Of a DNA stretch of 64,000 nucleotides, positions 27,517 to 35,721 are shown piece by piece. The position numbers and the translations under genes are program-made. Position 1 is the first letter of the stretch, and every line of letters starts with the position of its first letter. The notes below the pieces were generated by a model. It was not told the DNA's origin and did not search any database. It saw nothing but the letters and a program-made list of their open reading frames with translations. Source of the stretch: an uncultured Pelagibacteraceae bacterium. GTDB taxonomy: Bacteria > Pseudomonadota > Alphaproteobacteria > Pelagibacterales > Pelagibacteraceae. Where the stretch lies: contig CACOJM010000001.1 in NCBI GenBank assembly GCA_902627565.1, positions 62,001-126,000 on the forward strand. Reading direction: 5' to 3'.

Positions 27517-28803
27517 TTAAGCTACTGCAAAACTTACTACACTTAGTGCAGCAATTACCCAAATAGCCGGGCTTACATCAAATTTACCTGTAAGTATTTT
27601 GATAGCAGCATAAGCTATAAATGCTAAAGCTATTCCATGAGAAATAGAATATGTGAATGGCATAGCTAACATTGCAAGGACAGCAGGTCCTGACTCAGCA
27701 ATATCATCCCATTCAATATCAGTAATATTTCTGACAAATAGTGTTGCAATATATATTAATGCAGCACCATCTATTTCTTTAGGTAAGCTTGTAGCTAATG
27801 GACTGAAAAATAAACATAGTAAGAAAAGTATTCCAATTACTAGTGAAGTCATTCCAGTTTTACCACCAGCTTTTACCCCAGCTGCTGATTCTACATATGT
27901 TGTTACAGTAGATGTACCCATCATAGCACCTGCTACCGTAGAAACACTGTCAGAAAGCATTGCTTTATCAATGTCCTCGATTTTACCATCTCTACCAATT
28001 TTTCCTGCTACATTGGCAACACTAGTAAGTGTTCCAGCTGTATCAAAAAAGTCTATAAAGAATAAAGTAAAAACAACAGTTACCATCGATGCAGATAGAG
28101 CAGCGCCAAGATCAAACTCAAACAAATAAGTCATTGGCGGCGGTGGTGATACAACACCATTGAATTTTCCGACACCAGTTAACCAAGCTATTGCACTAAA
28201 TACAAGTATACCAATGATTATGTTTCCTTTTATTCCTTTTTTCTCCATCACAATCATAGAGACAAAAGCACCAGCACCAAGTAATAGGAGAGGATTTGAT
28301 AAATCCCCTAATTGAACTAAAGTTACAGGATTATCCGCTGTTAATCCCATAATTTCAAATCCAATGATAGCAAGAAACATTCCTATTCCTGCTCCAATAC
28401 CAAGCTTTAAGCTTTTTGGAATTGAGTTAATTAACCAAGCTCTTATTGGTGTAAGTGAAATAATTAAGAACACTACACCTGCTACCAATACAGCTCCCAA
28501 AGCCTCTGCTGGAGTGTATTCCATTCCAAGACAAACACCGTATGCAATAAATGCATTTATTCCCATACCTGGTGCAAGTCCAACAGGCCATGTCTTTGCA
28601 TAAAAAGCGCATATAAAACACGCAAGTGCCGTCGCACATGCAGTAGCAGTAAATACACCACCAAAGTCAAAGCCACCATCAGCTAATATGACTGGATTTA
28701 AAAACATTATGTAAGCCATAGTTAAGAAAGTAGAAACTCCGGCTAAAACTTCTGTTTTAAAATCAGTCTTATGTTTTTTATAGTTAAAGTAGTTATCTAA
28801 CAT
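27517..28803 (-). CDS. AzgA/PbuG-type hypoxanthine-guanine permease
   Basis: This 428-residue protein has 12-14 membrane segments and the AzgA/PbuG/GhxP-family pattern: FLTMAYIMFLNPVILADGGFD, GLAPGMGINAFIAYGV, FFIDFFDTAGTLTSVA and GTSTVTTYVESAAGVKAGGKTG. Such proteins import adenine, guanine or hypoxanthine with protons. GGAGG lies 4 bases before the ATG. A 10-bp palindrome lies about 30 bases upstream of the start. It would supply bases to the purine genes that converge on it. Confidence 0.92.
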   Translation of the reverse strand: MLDNYFNYKKHKTDFKTEVLAGVSTFLTMAYIMFLNPVILADGGFDFGGVFTATACATALACFICAFYAKTWPVGLAPGMGINAFIAYGVCLGMEYTPAEALGAVLVAGVVFLIISLTPIRAWLINSIPKSLKLGIGAGIGMFLAIIGFEIMGLTADNPVTLVQLGDLSNPLLLLGAGAFVSMIVMEKKGIKGNIIIGILVFSAIAWLTGVGKFNGVVSPPPPMTYLFEFDLGAALSASMVTVVFTLFFIDFFDTAGTLTSVANVAGKIGRDGKIEDIDKAMLSDSVSTVAGAMMGTSTVTTYVESAAGVKAGGKTGMTSLVIGILFLLCLFFSPLATSLPKEIDGAALIYIATLFVRNITDIEWDDIAESGPAVLAMLAMPFTYSISHGIALAFIAYAAIKILTGKFDVSPAIWVIAALSVVSFAVA

Positions 28804-28831
28804 TAGACCTCCATTTTTCAGTACAGTATTT

Positions 28832-28841
28832 GATTCGAATC
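28832..28841. promoter_or_regulatory. Palindromic candidate operator
   Basis: GATTCGAATC is a perfect 10-bp palindrome and extends imperfectly to TTTGATTCGAATCGAA. It lies 29 bases upstream of the AzgA-type permease start in the divergent region with the small lipoprotein gene. Three copies of GTTAATT (28858, 28883 and 28912) lie further upstream. A purine-responsive repressor site is possible but not shown. Confidence 0.35.
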
Positions 28842-28949
28842 GAAAAATCTTTTTGGAGTTAATTAAATTTCTTTGATTTGTTGTTAATTTGATAATATTT
28901 ACAACTTTGAGGTTAATTAATATGATAAATTATGTGATATCATTAACTT

Positions 28950-29252
28950 ATGAATATTAAAAAAATAATCATTATTTTTTTTATTTTTCTCTTAACCACA
29001 AGCTGTCAAACAATAAAAGAAAAGTCTGATGCTGTAGTAGAAAAAGAAAATCAAGAATATGGAAAATTTGTTGGAAAAAATATCAATAATTTAAAGATAG
29101 AATTAGGAAATCCAACTGAAGATTTTAGAAATGAATTAGGTAATAAAATTTTGCTTTATAAAACTAAAAAATATGGAATTCCTTGTGAAAGAAAATTTGA
29201 GATAGATAAAAATGAAATTATCATAAGCTTTGCATCAAGTGGGTGTATATAA
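28950..29252 (+). CDS. Small putative lipoprotein of unknown function
   Basis: This 100-residue protein has a Lys start, a hydrophobic stretch and a lipobox-like LTTSC with Cys19. The rest is a short periplasmic domain with KNINNLKIELGNPTEDFRNELGNKILLYKT, reminiscent of the SmpA/BamE-type pattern 'G..l..l...lG.P......G..v..Y', and two further cysteines (in PCERKF and SGCI) that could form a disulfide. I do not recognise a specific family. It lies between the two purine permease genes but has its own leader. Confidence 0.7.
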   Translation: MNIKKIIIIFFIFLLTTSCQTIKEKSDAVVEKENQEYGKFVGKNINNLKIELGNPTEDFRNELGNKILLYKTKKYGIPCERKFEIDKNEIIISFASSGCI

Positions 29253-29354
29253 AAAATAAGCCCAATTTGAACATTAATAATTAATTTTACCATCTAAAAC
29301 AAAATTATCATTGTTTTACATTCATATTTAATTGTTTTATGATTTTATTATATA

Positions 29355-29360
29355 GGGAGG
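29355..29360 (+). promoter_or_regulatory. Strong Shine-Dalgarno of the NCS2 permease
   Basis: GGGAGG lies 4 bases before the ATG at 29365. Such clear ribosome binding sites are uncommon among the gene starts I checked in this window. Confidence 0.75.
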
Positions 29361-29364
29361 ATAT

Positions 29365-30687
29365 ATGGCATCAAAAAGATCAAATCAAAGATCTTCAGGA
29401 AATACTAATCAAAAACTTCCAATGAATAAAGCGATACCTTTGGGAATTCAACATGTTCTAGCAATGTTTGCTGGAAACATTACAGTACCAATTATTGTTG
29501 CTGGAGTTTTTGGTCAGACACCTGAACAAAAAATATTTCTTATACAAATGGCTTTGTTTGTTGCAGGAGTAGCAACTTTAATTCAAACTATTGGTTATAG
29601 AGATATAGGTTCAAGACTACCAATTATTCAAGGAACTAGTTTCGCATTCATTCCAATAATGTTACCGTTCAAAGCTGCAGGACTTGGTGCAGTTCTTACT
29701 GCTGCATTCATTGGTGGAATTTTTCAATTTTTTATAGGTAAAGTTTTGAAACCAATAAGACATTTATTTCCACCATTAGTAACTGGAATTGTAGTTTTGA
29801 TGATTGGATTTAGCTTATTAAAAGTTGGTTTTATGTATGCAGGCGGAGGTGGATACTTAATGAACAATAAACCTGAATTATTTGCAAATGCAAATCATTT
29901 AACTATAGCATTTACAGTTTTGATTGTTTCATTGTTTTTTAATATTAAAGGCAAAGGCATGGCATCTTCTGCTTCAATCTTAATTGGAATAATTGCTGGA
30001 TACTTAGTTGCTATGGCATTGGGAATGGTTAATTATGGAAAAATAGCATCGGCATCTTGGTTTGCACTTCCAATGCCACTTCAATATGGAATTGATTTTG
30101 TGCCTGGCGCAATAATTCTTATGTTGTTTATGTCGATAGTAACAACGATTGAAACCATTGGAGATATAAGTGCAACAACAATGGGTGGTGCAAAAAGAGA
30201 AGCTACAGATAAAGAACTTTCAGGTGGTATTATGGCCGATGGAGCTGGTACTATTTTTGGAGCTCTTTTTAATGCAATGCCAAATACATCTTACTCACAG
30301 AACGCAGGACTTGTTGCATTTACAGGTGTAGTAAGCAGACATGTAGGAACTGTAGCTGGAGTTATTTTAGTTCTTATGGGATTATTTCCTAAGCTTGGAG
30401 GGATAATAGCTGCAATGCCAGAGTCTGTCATTGGTGGAGCCGCAATTATTATGTTTGGAATGATTGCATCCGCAGGTATTAAATTGGTTTCAAAATCAGA
30501 GATGAGTCAAAGAAATATGTTAATTTTAGCTCTTTCTTTATCGTTTGGTATTGGAATGTCTTTATTACCGGACTTTGTTAAAAATATTCCAGATTTTGGA
30601 ATAAGTCTTAAACTTTTATTAACAACAGGACTTATACCGGCTGGGTTATTAGCGTTTGTATTAAACGCAGTTATGGCAAAAAAATAA
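29365..30687 (+). CDS. NCS2-family uracil/xanthine/urate permease
   Basis: This 440-residue protein has about 14 helices. NCS2 features: PLGIQHVLAMFAGNITVPIIVAG at the start, IGSRLPIIQGTSFAFIPIM, the substrate-site region VTTIETIGDISATT, and AMPNTSYSQNAGLVAFTGVVSR. The QN followed by AGLVAFTGV is the conserved motif region that sets base specificity. Xanthine or urate is the most likely substrate given the degradation genes 3 kb upstream, but uracil cannot be excluded. It is a separate transcription unit with a strong hairpin after it. Confidence 0.92.
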   Translation: MASKRSNQRSSGNTNQKLPMNKAIPLGIQHVLAMFAGNITVPIIVAGVFGQTPEQKIFLIQMALFVAGVATLIQTIGYRDIGSRLPIIQGTSFAFIPIMLPFKAAGLGAVLTAAFIGGIFQFFIGKVLKPIRHLFPPLVTGIVVLMIGFSLLKVGFMYAGGGGYLMNNKPELFANANHLTIAFTVLIVSLFFNIKGKGMASSASILIGIIAGYLVAMALGMVNYGKIASASWFALPMPLQYGIDFVPGAIILMLFMSIVTTIETIGDISATTMGGAKREATDKELSGGIMADGAGTIFGALFNAMPNTSYSQNAGLVAFTGVVSRHVGTVAGVILVLMGLFPKLGGIIAAMPESVIGGAAIIMFGMIASAGIKLVSKSEMSQRNMLILALSLSFGIGMSLLPDFVKNIPDFGISLKLLLTTGLIPAGLLAFVLNAVMAKK

Positions 30688-30699
30688 TTTAAATTTAAA

Positions 30700-30723
30700 C
30701 TTGTGGGGAGAAATCCCCACAAG
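30700..30723. terminator. Perfect 10-bp hairpin terminator
   Basis: CTTGTGGGGA and TCCCCACAAG form a perfect 10-bp stem around a GAAA loop. It lies between the converging NCS2 permease and hsp20 genes. There is no long T run, although both flanks are AT-rich. Confidence 0.8.
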
Positions 30724-30736
30724 CAAGGTTAGTTTC

Positions 30737-31183
30737 TTATTTTATATCAATAAGTCTTTTTTTCTTATGATCTGGCAAAATTCTTTCACAAGCTACTGTT
30801 AAAAGACCATCTTTTAACTCTGCACCATTTACCTTTACATCGTCCGCAATTGTAAATGATCTAGCGAATTGTCTTTGTGAAATACCTCTATGAATTACTT
30901 CACCATCTTCATTTTTGTTATCAGACTTGTTAATTTGTTTAGTTCTTACAGTTAACAAATTGTCCTCAAACTCAACTTCAACATCATCTTTCGTAAAACC
31001 AGCAAGAGCAACTTCTATTGCATAGTTATCCTTACCTGTTTTTCTAATGTTGTACGGTGGATAATTTGATTGCATTGTCAAACCTCCATTGCCCAACATA
31101 TTTTCAAATTGATCAAACATATCGTCGAAACCAATTGAAAAAGGTCTTAATGAGTTGAATATAGATAGATCCTTACTTGTCAT
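30737..31183 (-). CDS. Small heat shock protein (Hsp20/IbpA family)
   Basis: This 148-residue holdase chaperone has an N-terminal DLSIFNSLRPFSIGFDDMFDQFENML like IbpA, an alpha-crystallin domain (about 40-130) with YAIEVALAGFTKDDVEVEF and LTVRTKQ, RQFARSFTIADDVKV, LKDGLLTVACER, and a short tail ending in RLIDIK. The ATG at 31183 is chosen over one at 31207 because GGAGG lies 6 bases before it and IbpA homology starts there. A heat-shock sigma-type promoter lies 58 bases upstream. Confidence 0.94.
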   Translation of the reverse strand: MTSKDLSIFNSLRPFSIGFDDMFDQFENMLGNGGLTMQSNYPPYNIRKTGKDNYAIEVALAGFTKDDVEVEFEDNLLTVRTKQINKSDNKNEDGEVIHRGISQRQFARSFTIADDVKVNGAELKDGLLTVACERILPDHKKKRLIDIK

Positions 31184-31212
31184 ATATATCCTCCTTTTAT
31201 TAAGCAAGTTTT

Positions 31213-31235
31213 ATGTAAGCCCCATAAGGCGACTT
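31213..31235 (-). promoter_or_regulatory. Hairpin in the hsp20 mRNA leader
   Basis: The minus strand has GTAAGTCGCC, a TTAT loop, then GGGGCTTAC, which pair over about seven positions including one G-T. It lies just after the predicted start site of the heat-shock promoter and about 20 bases before the ribosome binding site. It could protect the 5' end or sense temperature. It does not clearly cover the GGAGG. Confidence 0.35.
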
Positions 31236-31241
31236 ACAAAT

Positions 31242-31272
31242 CTTATATAGTAATCAATTGAAATCTTTCAAG
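31242..31272 (-). promoter_or_regulatory. RpoH-type promoter of hsp20
   Basis: On the minus strand CTTG (31272-31269) is followed by 17 bases and then ACTATATAAG (31251-31242). The alphaproteobacterial RpoH consensus is CTTG-N17/18-CYTATNTNNG, so 13 of the 14 specified-class positions agree apart from the first C of the -10 element. The groES promoter in this window has the same layout. Confidence 0.75.
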
Positions 31273-31280
31273 TATGTGAA

Positions 31281-33356
31281 TTAAAATTTATTACAAATTT
31301 TAAGTATGAATGCGTAATCGAAAGCAATTTCTTCTATAGCTCCATCTCTTCCTGATTTGCCACCATGACCCGCATTCATTTCTGTTTTTAATAAAAGAAG
31401 ATTGTTGTCAGTTTTGTAGTCTCTAAGTTTAGCTGTAAATTTAGCAGGTTCATCAAATAAAACTCTATTATCACTTAAGCTAGTTGTTATAAGAATGTGC
31501 GGATAATCCATTTTCTTAATATTATGATATGGCGCATAAGAATAAATGTAATCAAAGTGCTCTTTTTTGTCTTTTGCATTTCCAAACTCATCAAATTCAC
31601 CAACAGTTAGCGGAAGAGAGTGATCTAAATTAGTTGTTAAAGAATCTACAAAAGGAACTGCCATAATTATTCCTAAAAACAGTTCAGGCGCTTGGTTAAC
31701 AACTGCACCCATTAACAAACCTCCAGCAGAACCTCCCATTCCAACAATCTTTGATTTAGAGGTATATTTTTTTTCAATCAAAAATTTTGCTACAGCAATA
31801 TAATCTTCAAATGTATTTTTTTTATTTAAAAGTTTGCCTTCCTTCCACCATTTCATTCCTCTTTCCATTCCTCCTCTTATATGTGCTGTAACCCAAATAA
31901 TATCTCTATTAATTAAACTAAGTTTTGTTGAGGAAAAATCAGGAGACATTGAACTTCCATAAGAACCATAACCGTAAAGCAGTAAGTTTGATGATCCATT
32001 AATTTTAGTTTTTTTATGTCTGGTAACTGTAATTGGTATTAATCTTCCATCATGTGATGGACACTCTAATCTTTCGACAATGTAATCATCGGACTTATGA
32101 CCAGAGGGTACTTTTTGTTCTTTTACTAGTTTTTTTTCTTTGGTTTTTAAATTATATAAATATGTTTTACCTGGTGTCTTAGGAGATGAATATGATAGAT
32201 ATACTAAATCTGTATTTTTATCTCTTTGAGTTAACGAAATGCCAGGAACTATTACTTTTTCATCAGAAAATACTAATTCTTCCTCTAAACCTGTTTGTTT
32301 ATTCTTTATAAAAAATTTACTTAAAGCATTTGATTTTTCAGATCTTATAATCCAATCATTAAGGAATATTAGCCCACCAATAAGTACTTCGTCCTTGGGG
32401 GCAATATAAGTTTCCCAAACTTGATTTGATAAATCTGCACATTTTTCAATTTTAAAATCCTCAGCACTCTCATTAGAATGACAGTAAAAAAAATTATCCC
32501 AAGAAGTTACAGAGTAAATTATTCCCTTATTTCTCTTTTTAATTAATTTTGGTTCTGGGATTTTTTCATTTACAGAAAAATAATATTGTTCAGACGTATT
32601 ATGATCCGAGGTTGTTATAAAATAATATTTTTCATCAGCACTTAAGCTTATACCAACGGTAAATGCCTCACTTTTTTCCTCAAAAATTAGCTCATCTTCT
32701 TTTGTAGGTGAACCAATCTTATGTCTAAAAATTTTTCTAGGACGATGAAATTCATCAAGTTTTGAGTAAAATATAAATTTATCATCTAAACTAAAAATTA
32801 TAGTTCCACTTGTTTCTTCAATTTTTTCTGAAATTAATTTTCCAGACTTAATATCTCGTAAGTAAATTGTATAATATTCTGATCCTTTAATATCTAATGA
32901 ATATCCTAGATACTTGTCATTAAAACTTACTTCTAAATCTCCAATGCCAAAGTATTCAGTTTTTAATTTTTCTTTTTCTTTGTCTCCATTCCATATTTCC
33001 TCTATTTTTCCAGAATTAATCTTTTTTCTTAACTTAATTGAATAATTACCTTCTGATGTAGTTTTTGTCCAATATTCGTAATCTTTATCCTTAAAAGGAA
33101 GAGACTCATCATCTAACTTTATTCTTCCTTTTATTTCATCAAAAAGTTTTTTTTGATATTCTTTGGTATCTTTCAAATTATGGTTTGTGTAATCATTTTC
33201 ATCAATTAGATATTTTTTGACTTCTGGTAGCAATTTGGAGCTATCTTTTAATACTTCAAGAATGTTTTCTTGGTGTATCCAACTATAATTATCTTCCCAT
33301 GTTACATTGTGACAAGATTTTATTTCTGGTTTTTTTTCAAGTTGTGGTATTTTCAT
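31281..33356 (-). CDS. S9A oligopeptidase (oligopeptidase B-like)
   Basis: This 691-residue cytoplasmic serine peptidase has an N-terminal beta-propeller (about 60-400) and a C-terminal alpha/beta hydrolase. The catalytic triad is visible: Ser in GMGGSAGGLLMGA, Asp in SLSDNRVLFDEPAKF, and His in EMNAGHGGKSGR. Further family marks are YSWIHQEN near the start, LLLYGYGSYG, and HIRGGMERGMKWWKEGKL. Length and motifs fit protease II (cleaves short peptides after Lys/Arg). It is a single gene upstream of hsp20 on the same strand. Confidence 0.93.
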   Translation of the reverse strand: MKIPQLEKKPEIKSCHNVTWEDNYSWIHQENILEVLKDSSKLLPEVKKYLIDENDYTNHNLKDTKEYQKKLFDEIKGRIKLDDESLPFKDKDYEYWTKTTSEGNYSIKLRKKINSGKIEEIWNGDKEKEKLKTEYFGIGDLEVSFNDKYLGYSLDIKGSEYYTIYLRDIKSGKLISEKIEETSGTIIFSLDDKFIFYSKLDEFHRPRKIFRHKIGSPTKEDELIFEEKSEAFTVGISLSADEKYYFITTSDHNTSEQYYFSVNEKIPEPKLIKKRNKGIIYSVTSWDNFFYCHSNESAEDFKIEKCADLSNQVWETYIAPKDEVLIGGLIFLNDWIIRSEKSNALSKFFIKNKQTGLEEELVFSDEKVIVPGISLTQRDKNTDLVYLSYSSPKTPGKTYLYNLKTKEKKLVKEQKVPSGHKSDDYIVERLECPSHDGRLIPITVTRHKKTKINGSSNLLLYGYGSYGSSMSPDFSSTKLSLINRDIIWVTAHIRGGMERGMKWWKEGKLLNKKNTFEDYIAVAKFLIEKKYTSKSKIVGMGGSAGGLLMGAVVNQAPELFLGIIMAVPFVDSLTTNLDHSLPLTVGEFDEFGNAKDKKEHFDYIYSYAPYHNIKKMDYPHILITTSLSDNRVLFDEPAKFTAKLRDYKTDNNLLLLKTEMNAGHGGKSGRDGAIEEIAFDYAFILKICNKF

Positions 33357-33372
33357 TAAAGTAAATAAATAT

Positions 33373-33876
33373 ATGAATATAATAATTTATACAGTAGTAA
33401 TTTTAACTCTTTTTTATTTACTATTGAGATTTATTACAAATATTTCGTCAAAAAAATTATCAAAAGGTTTGAGAATTTTAATTGTTATTGGATTAATTCT
33501 TTTAGCAATTTTTTTTGCAATTGCAGGTAGATATATATTAACCCTACCTCTAACTCTTGCAAGTCTTGCATTGTTAAAATTAAAAGGCTTATCAATATTT
33601 CAATTAATTTCACTATTTAGACTTATTCAAACTTTGAGGAGGTCTGGAAGATTTTCTTTTAATCAATCTCAAAGTAATAATACATCAACTATGTCCGTAA
33701 ATGAAGCATATAGGATATTAAATTTGGATGAAAAAAAAAAAATTACAAAGGAAGATGTGAATAATGCTTACACAAAAATTCAAAAGAAAATTCACCCAGA
33801 TGTTTCACCTGAAACTGCTAGATTGTCCACATTAGTAAACGAAGCAAGAGATGTTTTGTTAAAAGAAATTATATAA
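33373..33876 (+). CDS. Membrane-anchored J-domain protein
   Basis: This 167-residue protein has two N-terminal membrane helices (about 3-20 and 34-65) and a C-terminal J domain (about 107-167) with the essential HPD at 141-143. This arrangement, with the J domain last, resembles the Tim14/DjlA-like alphaproteobacterial proteins. It would stimulate a DnaK-type chaperone at the inner membrane; its client is unknown. It diverges from the oligopeptidase gene and overlaps the convergent glycosyltransferase gene by 8 bases. Confidence 0.87.
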   Translation: MNIIIYTVVILTLFYLLLRFITNISSKKLSKGLRILIVIGLILLAIFFAIAGRYILTLPLTLASLALLKLKGLSIFQLISLFRLIQTLRRSGRFSFNQSQSNNTSTMSVNEAYRILNLDEKKKITKEDVNNAYTKIQKKIHPDVSPETARLSTLVNEARDVLLKEII

Positions 33877-34795
33877 AATTTCTAATTTTATTTATGACCA
33901 TTTCAATTGTAATTGAATTAGGATCTAAACTTGATCTGTGAGTAATTTTATTTATATCAGTGTTAGGTGGAATTATTCTAAATTGGTTTTTACTGTAATC
34001 CGAGTATGCTTTTGGTGAATCAATTAAAAAGATAAAACTGGGTTTATTCATCTGACACGCAACATGATGTCCAAAAGAGTCGTTTCCAATAAAAATATCA
34101 CTTAAATATATATAATAGATTATATCCGAAACATCTTTATTGCTTAGAGTCTCACAATTTTTTTTTTCTATTTGATTTATAATTCTTTGAGCTCCTTCCT
34201 CTTCGTTTGGTCCACAGAGTAAATAAAAATAATAATCTCCGAATTCATTTAACCTTTTAATTAATGATGCAAAATTATCATAACCCCATCTTGTAGTGGG
34301 TCCTGATGATCCTATTCCAAGAATAATTTTTTTAAGATTATTTGTCTTATATTTTTCAATTTTTGCAGGATTTAGAATAATTTTACTTTCAGTAGGACAA
34401 TTTTTAATTTTAAGTGATTTTTCAGTAAAATTTTTTGCAGCACTGACTAAATGCAAATTTTTCTTGTTAAATAAAGGATAATGATAAATATTTTTTATAC
34501 CTGCAATTTTACTTGCCAAGTAATGTCTCAAACTTGGATAAAAAATAAAGATGTTTTCAAAATCAAATTTTTTTAGAAATTTAGATAATTTAATTAAATC
34601 AAAAAATCTTTTATGAAATTTTTCAAGATAAATAACTTCCTTAAATGATGGATCATCTTTTAAAACTCTATCTAAGTTTGGACACAAGGTGATTAAAGTA
34701 ACAGGCTCAAATTTTTTTGCAATTTCATGACAGTAACTAAGGTGAAGCAAATTTGCTCCTAGTCCCTTATAACTTAAAAAAATTCCTGTTTTCAT
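33869..34795 (-). CDS. Glycosyltransferase family 9 (heptosyltransferase-like)
   Basis: This 308-residue protein resembles ADP-heptose:LPS heptosyltransferases: an N-terminal KTGIFLSYKGLGANLLHLSY, the central IILGIGSSGPTTRWGYDNFASLIKRL, and a donor-site region DIFIGNDSFGHHVACQMNKPSFIF. The acceptor is unknown. I chose the ATG at 34795 because the longer ORF to 34903 would cross the divergent aldolase start and adds residues unlike the family. It is not adjacent to the lipid A genes at 56.6-61.4 kb. Confidence 0.82.
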   Translation of the reverse strand: MKTGIFLSYKGLGANLLHLSYCHEIAKKFEPVTLITLCPNLDRVLKDDPSFKEVIYLEKFHKRFFDLIKLSKFLKKFDFENIFIFYPSLRHYLASKIAGIKNIYHYPLFNKKNLHLVSAAKNFTEKSLKIKNCPTESKIILNPAKIEKYKTNNLKKIILGIGSSGPTTRWGYDNFASLIKRLNEFGDYYFYLLCGPNEEEGAQRIINQIEKKNCETLSNKDVSDIIYYIYLSDIFIGNDSFGHHVACQMNKPSFIFLIDSPKAYSDYSKNQFRIIPPNTDINKITHRSSLDPNSITIEMVINKIRNFI

Positions 34796-34835
34796 AAAAT
34801 TAAATTTTCTATTATACTTATTAAAAAAAAAATAT

Positions 34836-35720
34836 ATGTCTAAAATTAGAGGAATATACGCTGCAGGCATGTCTATCTTCAACGATGATTTAAGCCTAAA
34901 CATAAAAAAAACAATTTTACATGCAGAAAATTTAATTGATCAGGGTTGTCACGGTGTTGCAGTATTTGGAAGCACTGGACAAGCTCAATTAATTTCAATT
35001 ACAGAGAAAATTCAACTTTTAAATAAACTTTCAGAGAGTAAGTATAAAGATAAATATATTATTGGTACTGGCCTGAATTCTTTAATTGAAGTGATAAATT
35101 ATATGAAATTATCTTCGTCATTAAATTTCAAAACATTTTTAATCATGCCACCAGCTTATTACAAATACGGAGATAATGAAGTATTTAATTTTTACTCAAA
35201 GTTAGTAGAGGCAGTTCCAGATTCAGAAATTATTCTTTATAATTTTGAAAAATTGTGTGGTTATAAATTTAGTCTGGATTGTGTAAAAAAACTTGTTTCA
35301 AAATTTCCAAAACAAATAATAGGAGTAAAGGATAGTTCATATAATTTATACGAGAATTTAGACTTAGAAAATTTTTCAATTTTTCCAGGCTCAGAAACTA
35401 AATTACTAAAAGGATTAGAATTAGGTTGTTCAGGTATTATTACTGCAACATGTAATGTTACTGGTGAATTATCAAGAAAGGTTTATGACGATTTTATCTC
35501 AAAGAAAAAGCAAACAGAAAATCAAAAATTGGTTGATGTAAGAAACGTTTTTGATAAATATAATCTAATTTCAAGCCTTCATACTTACTTTTCTCAAAAA
35601 AATAAGATTTATAAAAATATTTTACCTCCATTGAGTCTTTTAAACGAACAAGATGAAAAGGATTTAATGGAAAAATTAAAAAATTTAAATTTTAAAATTA
35701 AATCATCTATGGCAGCTTAA
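34836..35720 (+). CDS. DapA-family class I aldolase/synthase of unknown specificity
   Basis: This 294-residue TIM-barrel protein has the Schiff-base lysine in QIIGVKDSSYN and the Tyr in IILYN. Two family motifs are altered: GTTGE reads GSTGQ and the YNxP loop reads YNFE. These changes suggest a substrate other than aspartate semialdehyde, so I do not call it DapA. Relatives include N-acetylneuraminate lyase and 2-keto-3-deoxy-sugar-acid aldolases. It lies one base before cfa and is probably co-transcribed. Confidence 0.82.
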   Translation: MSKIRGIYAAGMSIFNDDLSLNIKKTILHAENLIDQGCHGVAVFGSTGQAQLISITEKIQLLNKLSESKYKDKYIIGTGLNSLIEVINYMKLSSSLNFKTFLIMPPAYYKYGDNEVFNFYSKLVEAVPDSEIILYNFEKLCGYKFSLDCVKKLVSKFPKQIIGVKDSSYNLYENLDLENFSIFPGSETKLLKGLELGCSGIITATCNVTGELSRKVYDDFISKKKQTENQKLVDVRNVFDKYNLISSLHTYFSQKNKIYKNILPPLSLLNEQDEKDLMEKLKNLNFKIKSSMAA

Positions 35721-35721
35721 A

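Noticed and set aside
27653-28603. Plus-strand ORFs of 158 and 79 codons inside the AzgA-type permease gene
   Set aside because: They lie antisense to a clear permease and their translations look like reverse-frame membrane protein code with no family resemblance.
28804-28949. Purine riboswitch before the AzgA-type permease
   Set aside because: I could not find the three-way junction core or loop sequences of the purine class; only palindromes and short repeats are visible.
34796-34903. Longer N-terminus of the glycosyltransferase
   Set aside because: It would overlap the divergent aldolase start and lacks similarity to the family; the ATG at 34795 fits the usual first strand.
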